A stretch of DNA of 64,000 nucleotides from Chitinophaga vietnamensis (GCF_902167635.1 NZ_CABHMS010000008.1:62001-126000); one strand, 5' to 3'; positions 27,560 through 38,300 are shown, numbered from the stretch's first letter. Made by a program: numbers and translations. Notes: a model not told the origin generated them from the sequence alone.

Positions 27560-28390
27560 CTATGATTGTTGACCACTTAGATCTTTTGATGTTAAAGGAT
27601 CTTCCCAGGGAACTTTAAGTAAAGGGCCTACTTCCTGGTAACGCTGATCCTGGTATTCATCCAGCCCATATTGGATCGCCGTTGTATCCCGCACTTTGAT
27701 GAAAGTGCCGCAAAGCCTGTCCCATATAGAAAAAATATTTGCATAGTTAGCGTCTGTTTCGGGCTGATAGCGGCTATGGTGTACCTTGTGCATATCTGGT
27801 GATACGATGATCCAGCTAAGGGCATTATCCAGCCATTTGGGCAGCCGTATGTTTGCATGATTGAACTGCGACATAAAGGCGGAGAGCGACTGATACGCCA
27901 TCACCATCCAGAAGGGAACGCCCATCGTGATGATTGCCACAAAGAGCGCGCCTACCCGGAACAGGCTTTCCACCGGGTGATGCCGCAAGGCCGTGGTAGC
28001 ATCTATCTGGGTGTCGATATGATGTATCTTGTGAAAATGCCACATCCATGCGGATTTATGTTGTACCCAATGGATCAGGTAGGCCCCGATGAAATCCAGC
28101 ATCAGGAAGGCCAGTACTGTGTGTAACCACAGCGGCAGTTGCACGAGATATAATAGCCCGAAATGTTTTTCGCTCGTCCAGAGAGAGGCTTTAACGATCA
28201 GGAAAGCAAGGCCCGTATTGATCAATACGGTGGTGAGAGTGAAAAAGAGATTGGTGCCGGCGTGGCGGTAGCGGCTGTTGCGGAAACGGAAGCGCGGAAT
28301 AATGCCTTCAATGATCCACAGCAGTAGTAAACCACCCACCAGTATTGCGGTGCGGTACACCGGAGGGATATGCTCAAAAAATGATACCAT
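27560..28390 (-). CDS. Sterol desaturase / fatty acid hydroxylase family protein
   Basis: Integral membrane di-iron oxygenase of the fatty acid hydroxylase superfamily, 276 residues. The histidine boxes are present: HWVQHKSAWMWHFHKIHH (residues about 108-125), a HHPVESLFR segment and SPDMHKVHHSRYQPETDANY. Several hydrophobic segments precede and separate them. In Bacteroidota such enzymes modify membrane lipids or carotenoids; the substrate here is not determined. The first gene of a possible two-gene unit. Confidence 0.9.
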   Translation of the reverse strand: MVSFFEHIPPVYRTAILVGGLLLLWIIEGIIPRFRFRNSRYRHAGTNLFFTLTTVLINTGLAFLIVKASLWTSEKHFGLLYLVQLPLWLHTVLAFLMLDFIGAYLIHWVQHKSAWMWHFHKIHHIDTQIDATTALRHHPVESLFRVGALFVAIITMGVPFWMVMAYQSLSAFMSQFNHANIRLPKWLDNALSWIIVSPDMHKVHHSRYQPETDANYANIFSIWDRLCGTFIKVRDTTAIQYGLDEYQDQRYQEVGPLLKVPWEDPLTSKDLSGQQS

Positions 28391-28694
28391 AACCTGGCAA
28401 AATATATAGCGTATAATTTCTCTATACTCGTGTGTCTGTGATGGTTTTACAACCAGGCCAACAATCGTTGTTTTTCTGCGGGGCGGGGGATAAAAATAAT
28501 TGCCTTGTTACACCATTCAATGATCCCTCTGCTCGATCATCTTCAAGTAAAAAGTACGAAAATTTGGGGAATAAATCACGCGGATTTCCGCTACAGTAAA
28601 GAAAAAAAGCAACCTCTTTGTGAGAGATTGCTTTATGTATTATCATTTAGCTTCAAGCAAATTGCTTGCGGCGATTTTAGTATAGCCGTTACGT
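28391..28694. other. 304-base intergenic region downstream of dnaN
   Basis: Contains the dnaN terminator and presumably the promoter of the sterol desaturase gene, which I could not place. No ORF worth keeping. Confidence 0.4.
28602..28633 (-). terminator. Terminator of dnaN
   Basis: In the minus direction, AAGCAATCTCT (28633-28623) and AGAGGTTGCTT (28617-28607) pair with one wobble around a 5-base loop and are followed by a run of T (28608-28602). About 60 bases after the dnaN stop. Confidence 0.8.
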
Positions 28695-29813
28695 TTAGTT
28701 GTTCAACATCAGTGGCATTACCAGCATGAGCAGGTCTTCATTTTCTTCTTTTTCGGAAGGTTTGAGGATACCGGCTTTGGTGGCGGTAGCGAGTTCCATG
28801 GAGATCTCGTCGCCTTCGGCGGCATTGAGCATTTCGATGAGGAACTTGGCATTGAAAGCGATCTGCATATCATCGCCGGTGTACTGGCAGTTCATGCGTT
28901 CATTGCCTTCGAAGGAGAAGTCCACATCTTGCGCAGAAAGTTGCAGTTCGCTGCCTGTGATGGCGAGAGCTACCTGGTTGGTGCTTTTATTAGCGAAAAC
29001 GCCTACACGTTTCAGCGCGTTCTGGAAGTCGCTTTTCACGAGGGTGAGGCGGTAAGGATTATCTTTTGGTATCACTACTTTATAGTCAGGGAATCGTGCA
29101 TCGATGAGGCGGCAGATCATCTGTGCGCCGTCATGTTGTACGAAGAAGTGGTTCTGGCTATAAGATACTTTGATTTCAGAGTCGTTGTCTGGCAGTGCGG
29201 ATTTGAGCAGGTTCAGCGGTTTTTTAGGCACGATGAAAGTGTCTGCCTTCGGGCATTGCACGTCTGTTCTTACGTATTTCACGAGGCGGTGGGCGTCGGT
29301 AGCTACGAAGGTGAGACTGTTGGGCGCGAGTTCGAAGAATACGCCGGTCATGGCCGGACGGAGGTCGTCGTTGCTCACGGCGAACAATGTTTTATTGATA
29401 GCGGTTACCAAGCCGGTGGCGGTCATGGTAAAGGAAGTCGTATCATCTGCTGCGGGCTCTTTGGGGAAATTCTCCGGGTTTTCGCCCATTACTTTATACT
29501 TGCCGTTGTCGGAAGTGATCTCCACTGCATAAGAGTTCAGGTCGATGTGGAAAGTGAGCGGCTGGTCCGGGAGGTTCTTGAGTGAATCCATCAGGATCTT
29601 TGCAGGAATACAGATCCGGCCGTTTTCTTTGGCTTCCACCTCCAGCTTCACCCGCATAACGGTTTCCAGGTCAGTTGCAACTACGGTCAGCTCGTTTTTG
29701 TCAATCAGGAACAGAAAGTCCTCCAGTATGGGCAATACTGTATTCGAATTGATAACACCGCTGATCTGTTGTAATTGTTTTAATAAAGTAGAGGAAGAAA
29801 CAATAAATTTCAT
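28695..29813 (-). CDS. dnaN: DNA polymerase III subunit beta (sliding clamp)
   Basis: Ring-shaped processivity clamp of the replicative polymerase. 372 residues in three similar domains; recognisable parts are MKFIVSSSTLLKQLQQISGV at the start, FFELAPNSLTFVATDAHRL in the middle and the final LLMLVMPLMLNN, where family members have the clamp's C-terminal M-P-hydrophobic motif. It is transcribed alone, away from any dnaA or recF in this window, with a good -7 element some 90 bases upstream. Confidence 0.97.
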   Translation of the reverse strand: MKFIVSSSTLLKQLQQISGVINSNTVLPILEDFLFLIDKNELTVVATDLETVMRVKLEVEAKENGRICIPAKILMDSLKNLPDQPLTFHIDLNSYAVEITSDNGKYKVMGENPENFPKEPAADDTTSFTMTATGLVTAINKTLFAVSNDDLRPAMTGVFFELAPNSLTFVATDAHRLVKYVRTDVQCPKADTFIVPKKPLNLLKSALPDNDSEIKVSYSQNHFFVQHDGAQMICRLIDARFPDYKVVIPKDNPYRLTLVKSDFQNALKRVGVFANKSTNQVALAITGSELQLSAQDVDFSFEGNERMNCQYTGDDMQIAFNAKFLIEMLNAAEGDEISMELATATKAGILKPSEKEENEDLLMLVMPLMLNN

Positions 29814-29905
29814 GGTCTATATGAGTTTGCTTGTCATTCTTATGGTGATAATCATGCCTGTCCGTTCACATGATACCTGTGTAAAAGGTGTAAATGTACT
29901 TCAAA

Positions 29906-29913
29906 CAAAGATA
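29906..29913 (-). promoter_or_regulatory. -7 element of the dnaN promoter
   Basis: Minus-strand TATCTTTG, an exact TAnnTTTG match, 93 bases before the dnaN ATG. A clear -33 TTTG is not seen. Confidence 0.5.
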
Positions 29914-30133
29914 GAAAGTTTTGGCATTCTCCCTAATTTCATCACATCTTATACACGAAAATATCCCCGTTTTACACAACGATTTCCAATACCAGATATA
30001 TTATTGCTAAAGATAATGTTGGATAGATGGCTTGGATTTCGTAGTTATTTTAGATAAGATAATATCAGAATGATGATTTTTTGAATATTCTGAAAAGAAT
30101 CTGGCTGTTCTTTTAAATTATCTTCAAATCGGT

Positions 30134-30141
30134 TACTTTTG
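30134..30141 (+). promoter_or_regulatory. -7 element of the aminotransferase promoter
   Basis: TACTTTTG matches TAnnTTTG and lies 43 bases before the ATG at 30185. The -33 site is degenerate. Confidence 0.5.
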
Positions 30142-30184
30142 CCGCGCAGAAAAATTTTTCCAAAACCAACAAAAAAAGCAGGTT

Positions 30185-31444
30185 ATGAAACTGTCTCATT
30201 TAGCCGAAACACTGATTGGATCAGAAATCATCAAGTTAGCAGCTGAAGTAAAAGAGAAGCAGGCCAAGGGTGAAAAGATTTACAACTTCACCATCGGCGA
30301 CTTTGACCCGAAGGTTTTCCCTATCCCGGTTGAGTTTGAGCAGGAAATCATCACCGCATACAAGGAACACCTTACCAACTACCCTCCTGCCGATGGTATC
30401 CCCGAGCTGCGGAAAGCCGTGAGTGAGTTCATCGGCGCACGTGAAGGCCTGACTTACGACCCGGCTAAAGAGATCGTGATCTCCTGCGGCGGCCGCCCCA
30501 TCATCTACGCTACCTTCCGCACCATCGTTGACCGTGGCGAGAAAATAGTATACGCTACGCCCTCCTGGAATAACAACCACTACACCCACTTCCTGGAAGC
30601 AGAGCACGTAGTGCTGGAAACCAAACCTGAAAACGACTTCATGCCCACCGCAGCGGAACTGAAACCACTGCTCAAAGGCGCCACCCTGCTGGCGCTCTGC
30701 TCCCCGCAGAACCCCACTGGTACCGCCTTTGGCAAACAGCAGCTGGAAGAGATCTGCGACCTCGTGCTCGCAGAGAACAAAAGCCGCGGCGCCGACCAGA
30801 AGCCATTATATGTGATGTTCGACCAGATGTACTGGGTGCTCACCTTCGGTGATACACACCACTACAACCCCGTATCCCTGCGTCCGGAAATGAGAGATTA
30901 CACCATCTTCATCGATGGCATGAGTAAGGCTTTCGCCGCTACCGGCGTGAGAGTGGGCTGGGCGCTCGGCCCTGCACATGTGATCGGCAAAATGAAATCC
31001 ATCCTCTCCCACGTGGGCGCATGGAGCCCGATGGCCGAACAGAAAGCCGCCGCACGCTACCTTGTACAAACTGCCAATGTGGATAAATACCTCCAGCACT
31101 TCAAAGGTGAAATCGAAGAAAGACTGGAAAAAATATACGAAGGCTTTGACCGCCTCAAGAAAGCTGGTCACCAGGTAGATGCCATCGCGCCGCAGGCTGC
31201 GATCTATCTCACTATCAAAATTAACCTCGTTGGTAAAAAGACCGCCGATGGCCAAACACTGGCGGATCAGTCAGCGGTGACCTCTTATATCCTCAACGAA
31301 GCCAAGCTGGCCTTGGTGCCGTTTTACGCTTTCGGCGCAGCGAAAGACTCTTCCTGGTACCGCCTCAGCGTAGGTACCTGCGTGAAAGAAGAGATCCCTG
31401 AGATGTTTGAAAAACTCCAGGTCGCGCTGGAAAAACTGAAATAA
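30185..31444 (+). CDS. Class I/II PLP-dependent aminotransferase
   Basis: Fold-type I aminotransferase of 419 residues, probably for aspartate or an aromatic or branched amino acid. The PLP lysine is K248 in GMSKAFAATGVRVGW. Other landmarks are the N-terminal YNFTIGDFDPKVFPIP with LTNYPPADGIPELRKAV, SPQNPTGTAFG, and a C-terminal WYRLSVGTC with the substrate-carboxylate Arg. Cytosolic. Transcribed alone from its own promoter and ended by a strong terminator. The amino-acid specificity cannot be read reliably. Confidence 0.92.
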   Translation: MKLSHLAETLIGSEIIKLAAEVKEKQAKGEKIYNFTIGDFDPKVFPIPVEFEQEIITAYKEHLTNYPPADGIPELRKAVSEFIGAREGLTYDPAKEIVISCGGRPIIYATFRTIVDRGEKIVYATPSWNNNHYTHFLEAEHVVLETKPENDFMPTAAELKPLLKGATLLALCSPQNPTGTAFGKQQLEEICDLVLAENKSRGADQKPLYVMFDQMYWVLTFGDTHHYNPVSLRPEMRDYTIFIDGMSKAFAATGVRVGWALGPAHVIGKMKSILSHVGAWSPMAEQKAAARYLVQTANVDKYLQHFKGEIEERLEKIYEGFDRLKKAGHQVDAIAPQAAIYLTIKINLVGKKTADGQTLADQSAVTSYILNEAKLALVPFYAFGAAKDSSWYRLSVGTCVKEEIPEMFEKLQVALEKLK

Positions 31445-31461
31445 GTTCATCATATAACGGT

Positions 31462-31494
31462 AAAGCCCCCACGCAGCCCGTGGGGGCTTTTTAT
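31462..31494 (+). terminator. Terminator of the aminotransferase gene
   Basis: Perfect 12-base arms AAAGCCCCCACG (31462-31473) and complement (31479-31490), 5-base loop, then more T. Confidence 0.9.
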
Positions 31495-31557
31495 TTTCTC
31501 TCCCCTGATCTTTTGACTTTTTCGGTAAAAAAGTTAAAAACATGTTAATTGGTCAAC

Positions 31558-31592
31558 TTTGGTTACTATTTTAAAAAATCTTCTTAATTTTG
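31558..31592 (+). promoter_or_regulatory. Promoter of the TetR-RND operon
   Basis: TTTG (31558-31561) and TAATTTTG (31585-31592) are 23 bases apart, within the range of Bacteroidota promoters. It lies 30 bases before the ATG at 31622 and argues against the TTG start at 31559. AAGTT and AACTT half-sites sit just upstream and could be a TetR operator. Confidence 0.6.
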
Positions 31593-31621
31593 ACCTTGAA
31601 ACTAAAAAAGTCAGAAAGTTA

Positions 31622-32233
31622 ATGCAAGCAGAGACAAGAGATGAAATGCGGGACAAGATCCTCGAGGCGGCTCTGAAGCGCTTTACGCACTATGGCGCTT
31701 CAAAGACGACGATGAACGAGATCGCCGAGGACCTTCGCTGCTCGAAAGCATCTTTATATTATTATTTCCCCGACAAGAACGGCATGCACATGGCCGTACT
31801 GGAAAAGATCGGAGAAGCCTATTTCCAGGAAATGGAAAAAGAGGTAGCCCATATCAAATCGGCCGCCAAAACCCTGCACAACATCATCGAGATACGGAAG
31901 AAGTACATCTGCAAATTCAGCAGGCTGGAACTGTTCCGCATCATGCAGGAAGCATCAGAGGAGATACATGAACAGGTAAGGCTTGCGAAGAAAAGAGAGA
32001 TAGAGCTCCATGCCGAGGTCATCAAAGCGGGTGTAGCGCTGGGAGAATTTAAAGTGAAGAACCATTACAAAACAGCAGAACTGCTCATACAATCGTTGCT
32101 GGGACTACGTTTCGCCGTACCGGCAGACATGGAACGCAGAGGCGCGGATTATGATTTTGATGAACTGGAAGCAATCGTACTGGAAAAGCAGAAAACTTTG
32201 TTAGATATATTCATCAGAGGAATCAAAGCATAA
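31622..32233 (+). CDS. TetR/AcrR family transcriptional regulator (first)
   Basis: Repressor-type regulator of about 203 residues. The N-terminal DNA-binding domain is clear: ILEAALKRFTHYGASKTTMN, EIAEDLRCSKASLYYYF then PDKNGM. The ligand-binding helices follow. Start set at ATG 31622, after the promoter; an in-frame TTG at 31559 falls inside it. It heads a run of five genes (two regulators, TolC, adaptor, RND pump) and probably represses them; the ligand is unknown. Confidence 0.92.
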   Translation: MQAETRDEMRDKILEAALKRFTHYGASKTTMNEIAEDLRCSKASLYYYFPDKNGMHMAVLEKIGEAYFQEMEKEVAHIKSAAKTLHNIIEIRKKYICKFSRLELFRIMQEASEEIHEQVRLAKKREIELHAEVIKAGVALGEFKVKNHYKTAELLIQSLLGLRFAVPADMERRGADYDFDELEAIVLEKQKTLLDIFIRGIKA

Positions 32234-32244
32234 AGAACGGAACC

Positions 32245-32859
32245 ATGGCAGTGAGAGAACGGATAATGGAAACGGCGCTGAGGATGTTCAGGACGTATGG
32301 CGTGAAAGGGGTTACGATGTTTGATATTGCCCGCGACTGCGGCATATCCAAGAAAACAGTGTATGAGCACTTTTCCGACAAGCAAACGCTCATAGACGAA
32401 GGGATGCAAATACTCCTGAACAGCCACATCGCTTATTTCCAAGAGCTGCACAACACCGCAGAAAATGCCATTGAAGAACTGGTCGGTAATATGAAATACA
32501 TTACCTCCATGGCCAGAACACTTAACCCGGTGATGCTTTTTGAAATTCAAAAGTATCACCCCGATACCTGGCGTAGCATAGAAAGTTTTAAAGCCAGCTG
32601 TATTCTGTTTGGTATCAAAGAAAATCTGAAAAGAGGCATGGCGGAAGGCCTATATCGCCAGAACCTCGACATCAACACGATAGCCCGCATGCGCCAGTTG
32701 CAACTGGAAGCAGCCTTCGACCCGGCTCAATACCCGGCAGCTGATTTTCAGATGCCCGAAGTAATGGAACAGGTCACCGCACATTTTATCCTGGGAATTG
32801 CCACCATCAAAGGGCATAAACTGGCAAACCAGTATTTACAAATTAAAGAAGAAGAATAA
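32245..32859 (+). CDS. TetR/AcrR family transcriptional regulator (second)
   Basis: A second TetR-type regulator of 204 residues, 11 bases after the first. HTH domain: RIMETALRMFRTYGVKGVTM, FDIARDCGISKKTVYEHFSD. The C-terminal domain differs from the first regulator, so they are not a recent duplication. It is followed after 26 bases by the TolC gene. TetR regulators directly ahead of RND genes usually control them; which of the two binds the operon promoter cannot be told. Confidence 0.93.
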   Translation: MAVRERIMETALRMFRTYGVKGVTMFDIARDCGISKKTVYEHFSDKQTLIDEGMQILLNSHIAYFQELHNTAENAIEELVGNMKYITSMARTLNPVMLFEIQKYHPDTWRSIESFKASCILFGIKENLKRGMAEGLYRQNLDINTIARMRQLQLEAAFDPAQYPAADFQMPEVMEQVTAHFILGIATIKGHKLANQYLQIKEEE

Positions 32860-32885
32860 ACAGAACTACGCTAATCAATTAACGT

Positions 32886-34241
32886 ATGAAGCGATTCAAG
32901 TTATCGCTTATCCTCTTGCTGGGGATAGGTGTATCTCATGGCTATGCCCAGGCGCAGCTGACATTGCAGGAAGCTCTCCGCTTTGCGTTGAACAACAACC
33001 AGGGACTGGCCAGAACACGCATGGATGAAGAAATGGGAAAATTCAAGACCCAACAGGCACGCTCACAGGCATTGCCGCAACTCAATGCCTCCGGTAACTA
33101 TACCGACAACCTGCAATTGCAAAAGTCAGTATTGCCCGGTATCCTGATCGGTAAGCCGGATACCTCGCTGCTCGTGGCTTTCGGCGTGAAATACAGTGCT
33201 TCCGTCGGCGCCGACCTCGAACAACAGGTGTTCAACCAGGCCGTATTCACCGGCCTCAAAGCCGCCAAATCCGGTGAGGAATATTATAAACTGCAAACGC
33301 AGCAATCCACCGAAAGCGTGATCTACAACGTATCACAGCTGTATTATCAACTGCTGGTAACACAGGAAAAGATCAAAACGCTGGATAGCAACATCCTCAA
33401 GCTTACCCAATTGGTGACCGCCACCAAATCACAATATGATAATGGCCTCGCCAAAAAAATTGACCTGGACCGCATCAAAGTGAACCTCACCAACGTGGTG
33501 ACACAACGCACCCAGCAACAACATCAGCTGGCCATACAAACCAATAACCTGAAACGCATCATGGGCATGCCTTTGCAGTCGGCCTTCAGCGTGCCGCCGG
33601 CATCCCTCGGGGAGATCGAAAGCAAAGCCGCCGGCGTATTGCAGTTTGAAGATGCTAACACCGACGGCAGAACGGAGATGAAGCTGCTGAAGAAACAGGA
33701 AGAACTGCAACTGCTGCAAAAGAAAGCCTACCAGGCAGAATATTACCCAACGCTTTCGGTTTTTGGCAGGTACTCTTATAACGGTGTGAGCAATCAATGG
33801 GCCTTTGCCAAAGACCCTGCTAACAACAGCGCCTGGTTTGGCGCCGCCGCAGTAGGGCTTTCCCTCAAGATACCCATCTTCGATGGCTTCAACCGCCGCG
33901 CTAAAGTAGGTCAGGCCAACGTAACGCTGCACCAGCTGAAAGCGCAGATGGCAGAAACATCGTTCAACCTCAACACCGAATACGAGAATGCCAAACTGGC
34001 CATCCGTACCAATCTTTCTACCATCCATACCCAGAAAGAAAATATGGACCTGGCTAACGAAGTATATTATTCTACCCAGAATAACTATCGCCTCGGTCTC
34101 GCCAGTTTGACCGACCTGCTGAATGCTGAAACCTCGCTCACCGACGCGCAAAACAGCTACAACGAAGCGCTGCTGCAATACAAGCTCGCTGAACTGGATA
34201 TCATCAAAAGCAAAGGACAGCTGAAAGAACTGCTTAACTAG
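32886..34241 (+). CDS. TolC family outer membrane efflux protein
   Basis: Outer-membrane channel of a tripartite efflux pump. Signal peptide (LILLLGIGVSHGYAQA), then two repeats of the TolC fold: LTLQEALRFALNNNQGL near the start, long coiled-coil helices (VIYNVSQLYYQLLVTQEKI), and the second repeat around GAAAVGLSLKIPIFDGFNR with LTDLLNAETSLTDAQNSY. 451 residues is usual. In one operon with the adaptor and pump genes that follow. Confidence 0.94.
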   Translation: MKRFKLSLILLLGIGVSHGYAQAQLTLQEALRFALNNNQGLARTRMDEEMGKFKTQQARSQALPQLNASGNYTDNLQLQKSVLPGILIGKPDTSLLVAFGVKYSASVGADLEQQVFNQAVFTGLKAAKSGEEYYKLQTQQSTESVIYNVSQLYYQLLVTQEKIKTLDSNILKLTQLVTATKSQYDNGLAKKIDLDRIKVNLTNVVTQRTQQQHQLAIQTNNLKRIMGMPLQSAFSVPPASLGEIESKAAGVLQFEDANTDGRTEMKLLKKQEELQLLQKKAYQAEYYPTLSVFGRYSYNGVSNQWAFAKDPANNSAWFGAAAVGLSLKIPIFDGFNRRAKVGQANVTLHQLKAQMAETSFNLNTEYENAKLAIRTNLSTIHTQKENMDLANEVYYSTQNNYRLGLASLTDLLNAETSLTDAQNSYNEALLQYKLAELDIIKSKGQLKELLN

Positions 34242-34291
34242 TACGCATATACGAAACAGACAACATCAACACACATACAAACTATTTGCAG

Positions 34292-35362
34292 ATGAAAAAA
34301 TTTATTATCTGGGGCCTGGTAACGGTAGGGGCAGTGGTACTGATCATGTGGAAGCTCAACGCAAATAAGAAAGCCAACGAGGCAAAAACGGAATTTGTGA
34401 AACAGAGCAACAACGGCGACGTGCCGGTGCTGATACAGAAAGTATCCCGCAATGACTTCTCCCAGGGATTCCTGGCCAACGGTAACTTCGCGCCCATCCG
34501 CGAACTCAGCTACATGGCCGAAACTTCCGGACGTATCACCAAACTGCTGGTAGACGAAGGCAGCGTGGTACGCCAGGGCCAGCCCATCGCCTATATCGAC
34601 GGGCAGATACTGAATACTGACCTCGAATCTGCGAAAGCAAACCTGCAACAACTCAAAGTAGATAAAGAAAGATATGAAGCCGCCTTTCAAACCGGCGGCG
34701 TAACGCAGAAACAAGTAGACGACGCACGCCTTCAGTACGATGTGGCTAAAACCCGCTACGAGGCCGCCAGCCGCCGTGTGAGCGATACCTATGTGAAAGC
34801 GCCCATCTCCGGCATCATCAACAAAAAATATGTGGAACAAGGCGCTTACCTCTCCCCCGGTAATAAAATGTTCGACATCGTAGATGTGTCCAGGCTGAAA
34901 TTGGCCGTGACAGTGCCCGAGAGCCAGGTGGTATCACTGAAGACAGGACAAAAAGTGAACGTGACCTCCAACGTATTTCCTGAAGCGAACTACGAAGGCA
35001 CCATCACCTTCATCGCCGCAAAAGGCGACAACTCCCTCAACTACCCGGTGGAAATGGAAGTGAACAACATCGCCGGCAAACAGCTGAAAGCAGGCATGTA
35101 CGGCACTGCGCACTTCTCTTCTCCGGAAACAGACAAAGCGATCTTCATTGCGCGCACAGCCTTCATAGGCGGCGTGAACAGCAACGAAGTATATGTGATG
35201 CAAGGCAATACCGCCAAAAAACGTAAGGTGGTGGCCGGCCGCATCCTGGGCGACCAGGTAGAGATACGGGAAGGGCTAAACGAAGGCGAAACCGTCATCA
35301 CCTCCGGTCAGATCAACCTCACCGATGGCGCCACCGTAGCCGTACAGCACACAGCGAAGTAA
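34292..35362 (+). CDS. RND efflux periplasmic adaptor (MFP) subunit
   Basis: Membrane-fusion protein linking the RND pump to TolC. An N-terminal anchor (FIIWGLVTVGAVVLIMWKL) precedes a lipoyl/barrel-sandwich domain split by a hairpin: GRITKLLVDEGSVVRQGQPI, a short coiled coil (ANLQQLKVDKERYEAAF), and VKAPISGIINKKYVEQGAYL. The end has a beta-barrel and membrane-proximal domain (GLNEGETVITSGQINLTDG). The ATG at 34292 fits the family; a TTG two codons earlier is in frame. About 356 residues. Confidence 0.94.
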   Translation: MKKFIIWGLVTVGAVVLIMWKLNANKKANEAKTEFVKQSNNGDVPVLIQKVSRNDFSQGFLANGNFAPIRELSYMAETSGRITKLLVDEGSVVRQGQPIAYIDGQILNTDLESAKANLQQLKVDKERYEAAFQTGGVTQKQVDDARLQYDVAKTRYEAASRRVSDTYVKAPISGIINKKYVEQGAYLSPGNKMFDIVDVSRLKLAVTVPESQVVSLKTGQKVNVTSNVFPEANYEGTITFIAAKGDNSLNYPVEMEVNNIAGKQLKAGMYGTAHFSSPETDKAIFIARTAFIGGVNSNEVYVMQGNTAKKRKVVAGRILGDQVEIREGLNEGETVITSGQINLTDGATVAVQHTAK

Positions 35363-35392
35363 GCCAGGATTTGTTGAACAAACTTTTGTAAC

Positions 35393-38300
35393 ATGAAGAT
35401 CACTGAAGTATCCATAAAAAGGCCTACCATCGTGGTGGTGGTATTTACCATCCTCACGCTCCTTGGCGTGATGAGCTATAAATCGCTCAACTACGAACTG
35501 CTGCCCAAGTTCAGCTCCCCGGTAGTGACCATCTCCACCATATATCCCGGCGCCTCCCCCAACGAGGTGGAAAGCACCATCACCAAGAAGATCGAAGACG
35601 CGATCGCATCGATGGAGAAGATCAAGAAGATCACCTCCAAATCTTCTGAAAGCCTCTCCATTATTACCGTTGAGCTGAATAACGACGCCAACGTGGACAT
35701 TGCTTTGCAAGATGCGCAACGTAAGGTGAACGCGATCCTGGCTGATCTGCCGGGAGATGCCAAACCCCCATCCCTGAATAAATTCTCACTCGACGATCTG
35801 CCGATCATGACTTTATCCGCCACCGCCAAGATGGACGATAAACAGTTCTATGACCTGGTAGATAAAAAGCTGCAACCTTTGCTGTCGCGCCTTCCCGGCG
35901 TGGCGCAAGTATCGCTGACCGGCGGCCAGGAGCGCGAGATACAGGTGAATGTAGATCCGAAGAAATTGCAAGCCTTTAATCTGTCTATCCTGCAATTGCG
36001 CCAGCTGATCACCAACGCCAACCTCGACTTCCCTACCGGTAAAGTAAAAACCGCCAATGAGCAGATATTGATCCGCCTTGCCGGTAAATATAAAAGTGTA
36101 GACCAGCTCCGCAACCTGGTGCTGAAAACCACAGAAACCGGTACACAAGTACGTTTGATGGACGTGGCAGATGTACAGGATGCGCAGAAAGATGCCGAAC
36201 GTATTGCCCGTGTAGATGGTGTGAACGCGATTGCGCTGCAGGTACAGAAACAAACAGATGCCAACGCCGTGACGGTGAGTGAAGAAATGAAAAAGGCTAT
36301 CGCCCGCATTGAGAAAGACTATGCGGCCAATGACCTGAAAATACTGGTGGCAAACGATTCTTCCGACTTTACGCTGGAATCGGCCAACTCTGTGATCCAT
36401 GACCTCATCCTGGCGGTAATACTGGTAGCGGTGGTAATGCTGCTGTTCCTGCACAGTATCCGCAGTGCGCTATTCGTGATGATCTCCATCCCGGCCTCGC
36501 TGATCGCCACTTTCATCGGTATGAAGCTGATGGGATTCTCCCTCAACCTCATGTCGCTGCTGGGCCTCTCGCTGGTGGTGGGTATCCTCGTGGATGATGC
36601 CATCGTGGTGCTGGAAAATATATACCGGCATATGGAGATGGGTAAGAACCGCGTCCGTGCTGCGTTTGATGGCGTGAAAGAAATCGGCTTCACGGTAACC
36701 TCCATCACCTTGGTAATTGTGGTGGTGTTCCTCCCGATCTCCCTTACGAATGAACTGGTGTCAAAAATTCTCCGCGAATTTTGCGTGGTGGTAATGATCT
36801 CTACCATGCTCAGTCTCCTGTCTTCTTTCATGATCGTACCGCTCTTGTCTTCCCGCTTTGGCAAGCTGGAACATATCACTGGTAAAAATCTCTTCGAGAA
36901 ATTTATTCTGTGGTTTGAAAGACAGTTACAATCTTTCACCGCCTGGATGACCGGCATCCTCAAATGGGCGCTGGGGCATAAAGCCATCACGCTGATTGCC
37001 GCAATAGGCTTGCTGGTAGCGGCTTTGCAGATGAGTAAATATTATATCGGCGGTGAATTCATTCCGAAAGGCGACCGCGGTCAGTTCATTGTGCAGCTGG
37101 AAATGCCGAAAGATGCATCAGTGGAGCAGTCGAACCAGGCTACCCGGAAGGCAGAACAGTATCTCAATAAAAAACAGGAGATCACCCGTTTGATCACCAC
37201 TGTAGGACAAACATCTGAGGATGGTTTTGGTAACTCTCAATCTACTGCGTATAAATCAGAGATCACGGTGATGCTTGTCGATCCTGAGAAACGCAAGGAT
37301 GCTTCTGATATCTATGCCGCCAAAGTGAAGAAAGAACTGAAAGCGATCCTGCCTGGCGTAAAAGTGAAAACCACAGACGTGAGCATTCTCGGTACTGCGG
37401 AAAGAGCGCCGGTAGAACTGGTGGTGATGGGCTCCGAGCTGGACAGCGTAATGGCCTTCGCCCGCAAGGCGATGGACACGCTGAAAACCGTGCCAGGCGC
37501 CAGCGAGGTGAAACTCTCTGTAGAAGAAGGTAACCCGGAGATCAACGTGCAGGTAGACCGCGACAAGATGGCCGCGCTGGGCCTCACCCTCGATGCCGTA
37601 GGAGGTACCATGCAAACAGCTTTCAGCGGCACCGCAGATGATTCTAAAGTGAAGTTCCGCCAGGGCGATTATGAATATGATATCAATATCCGGTTTGATG
37701 ATTTCAACCGGAAGAATATACAAGACGTATCGAACATTCAGTTCGTGAATGATAAAGGCCAGCTGATCAAGTTATCGCAGTTTGCTACGGTTACTGAAGG
37801 CTCCGGCCCCAGCCACCTGGAAAGAAGGGATAAAAATACTTCCGTGTCTGTACAGGCGCAGGTATCAGGCCGCCCCTCCGGTACCGTTACGCAAGACTTT
37901 GCGGCCAAACTGGAAAAGATGAAGAAGCCTGCCGGTATCAGTTACCTGTTTGGCGGAGACGCTGAAAACCAGGGCGATTCCTTTGGTACGCTGGGTGCGG
38001 CGTTACTCATCTCTATTGTGATGGTATACCTGATCATGGTGGCGCTGTATGATAACTACATCTATCCTTTTGTGGTATTGTTCTCTATCCCGCTGGCGAT
38101 CATCGGGGCATTGCTGGCGCTGGCGCTCACGAACAATACGCTCAACATCTTCACTATCCTGGGTATGATCATGCTGATTGGCCTGGTGGCGAAGAATGCG
38201 ATCATCCTGGTGGACTTTACCAACCAGATGAAAGAGCAGGGCCAGAGCACCTATCATGCGCTGATACACGCCAACAATGCGCGTTTGAGGCCGATCCTCA

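Larger units (their letters stand above)
29814..30184. other. 371-base divergent promoter region
   Basis: Lies between dnaN and the aminotransferase gene. It carries a minus-strand -7 (29906-29913) and a plus-strand -7 (30134-30141); nothing else was recognised. Confidence 0.5.

Noticed and set aside
28422-28646. 74-codon frame between the sterol desaturase gene and dnaN
   Set aside because: It covers the dnaN terminator and shows no protein-like pattern.
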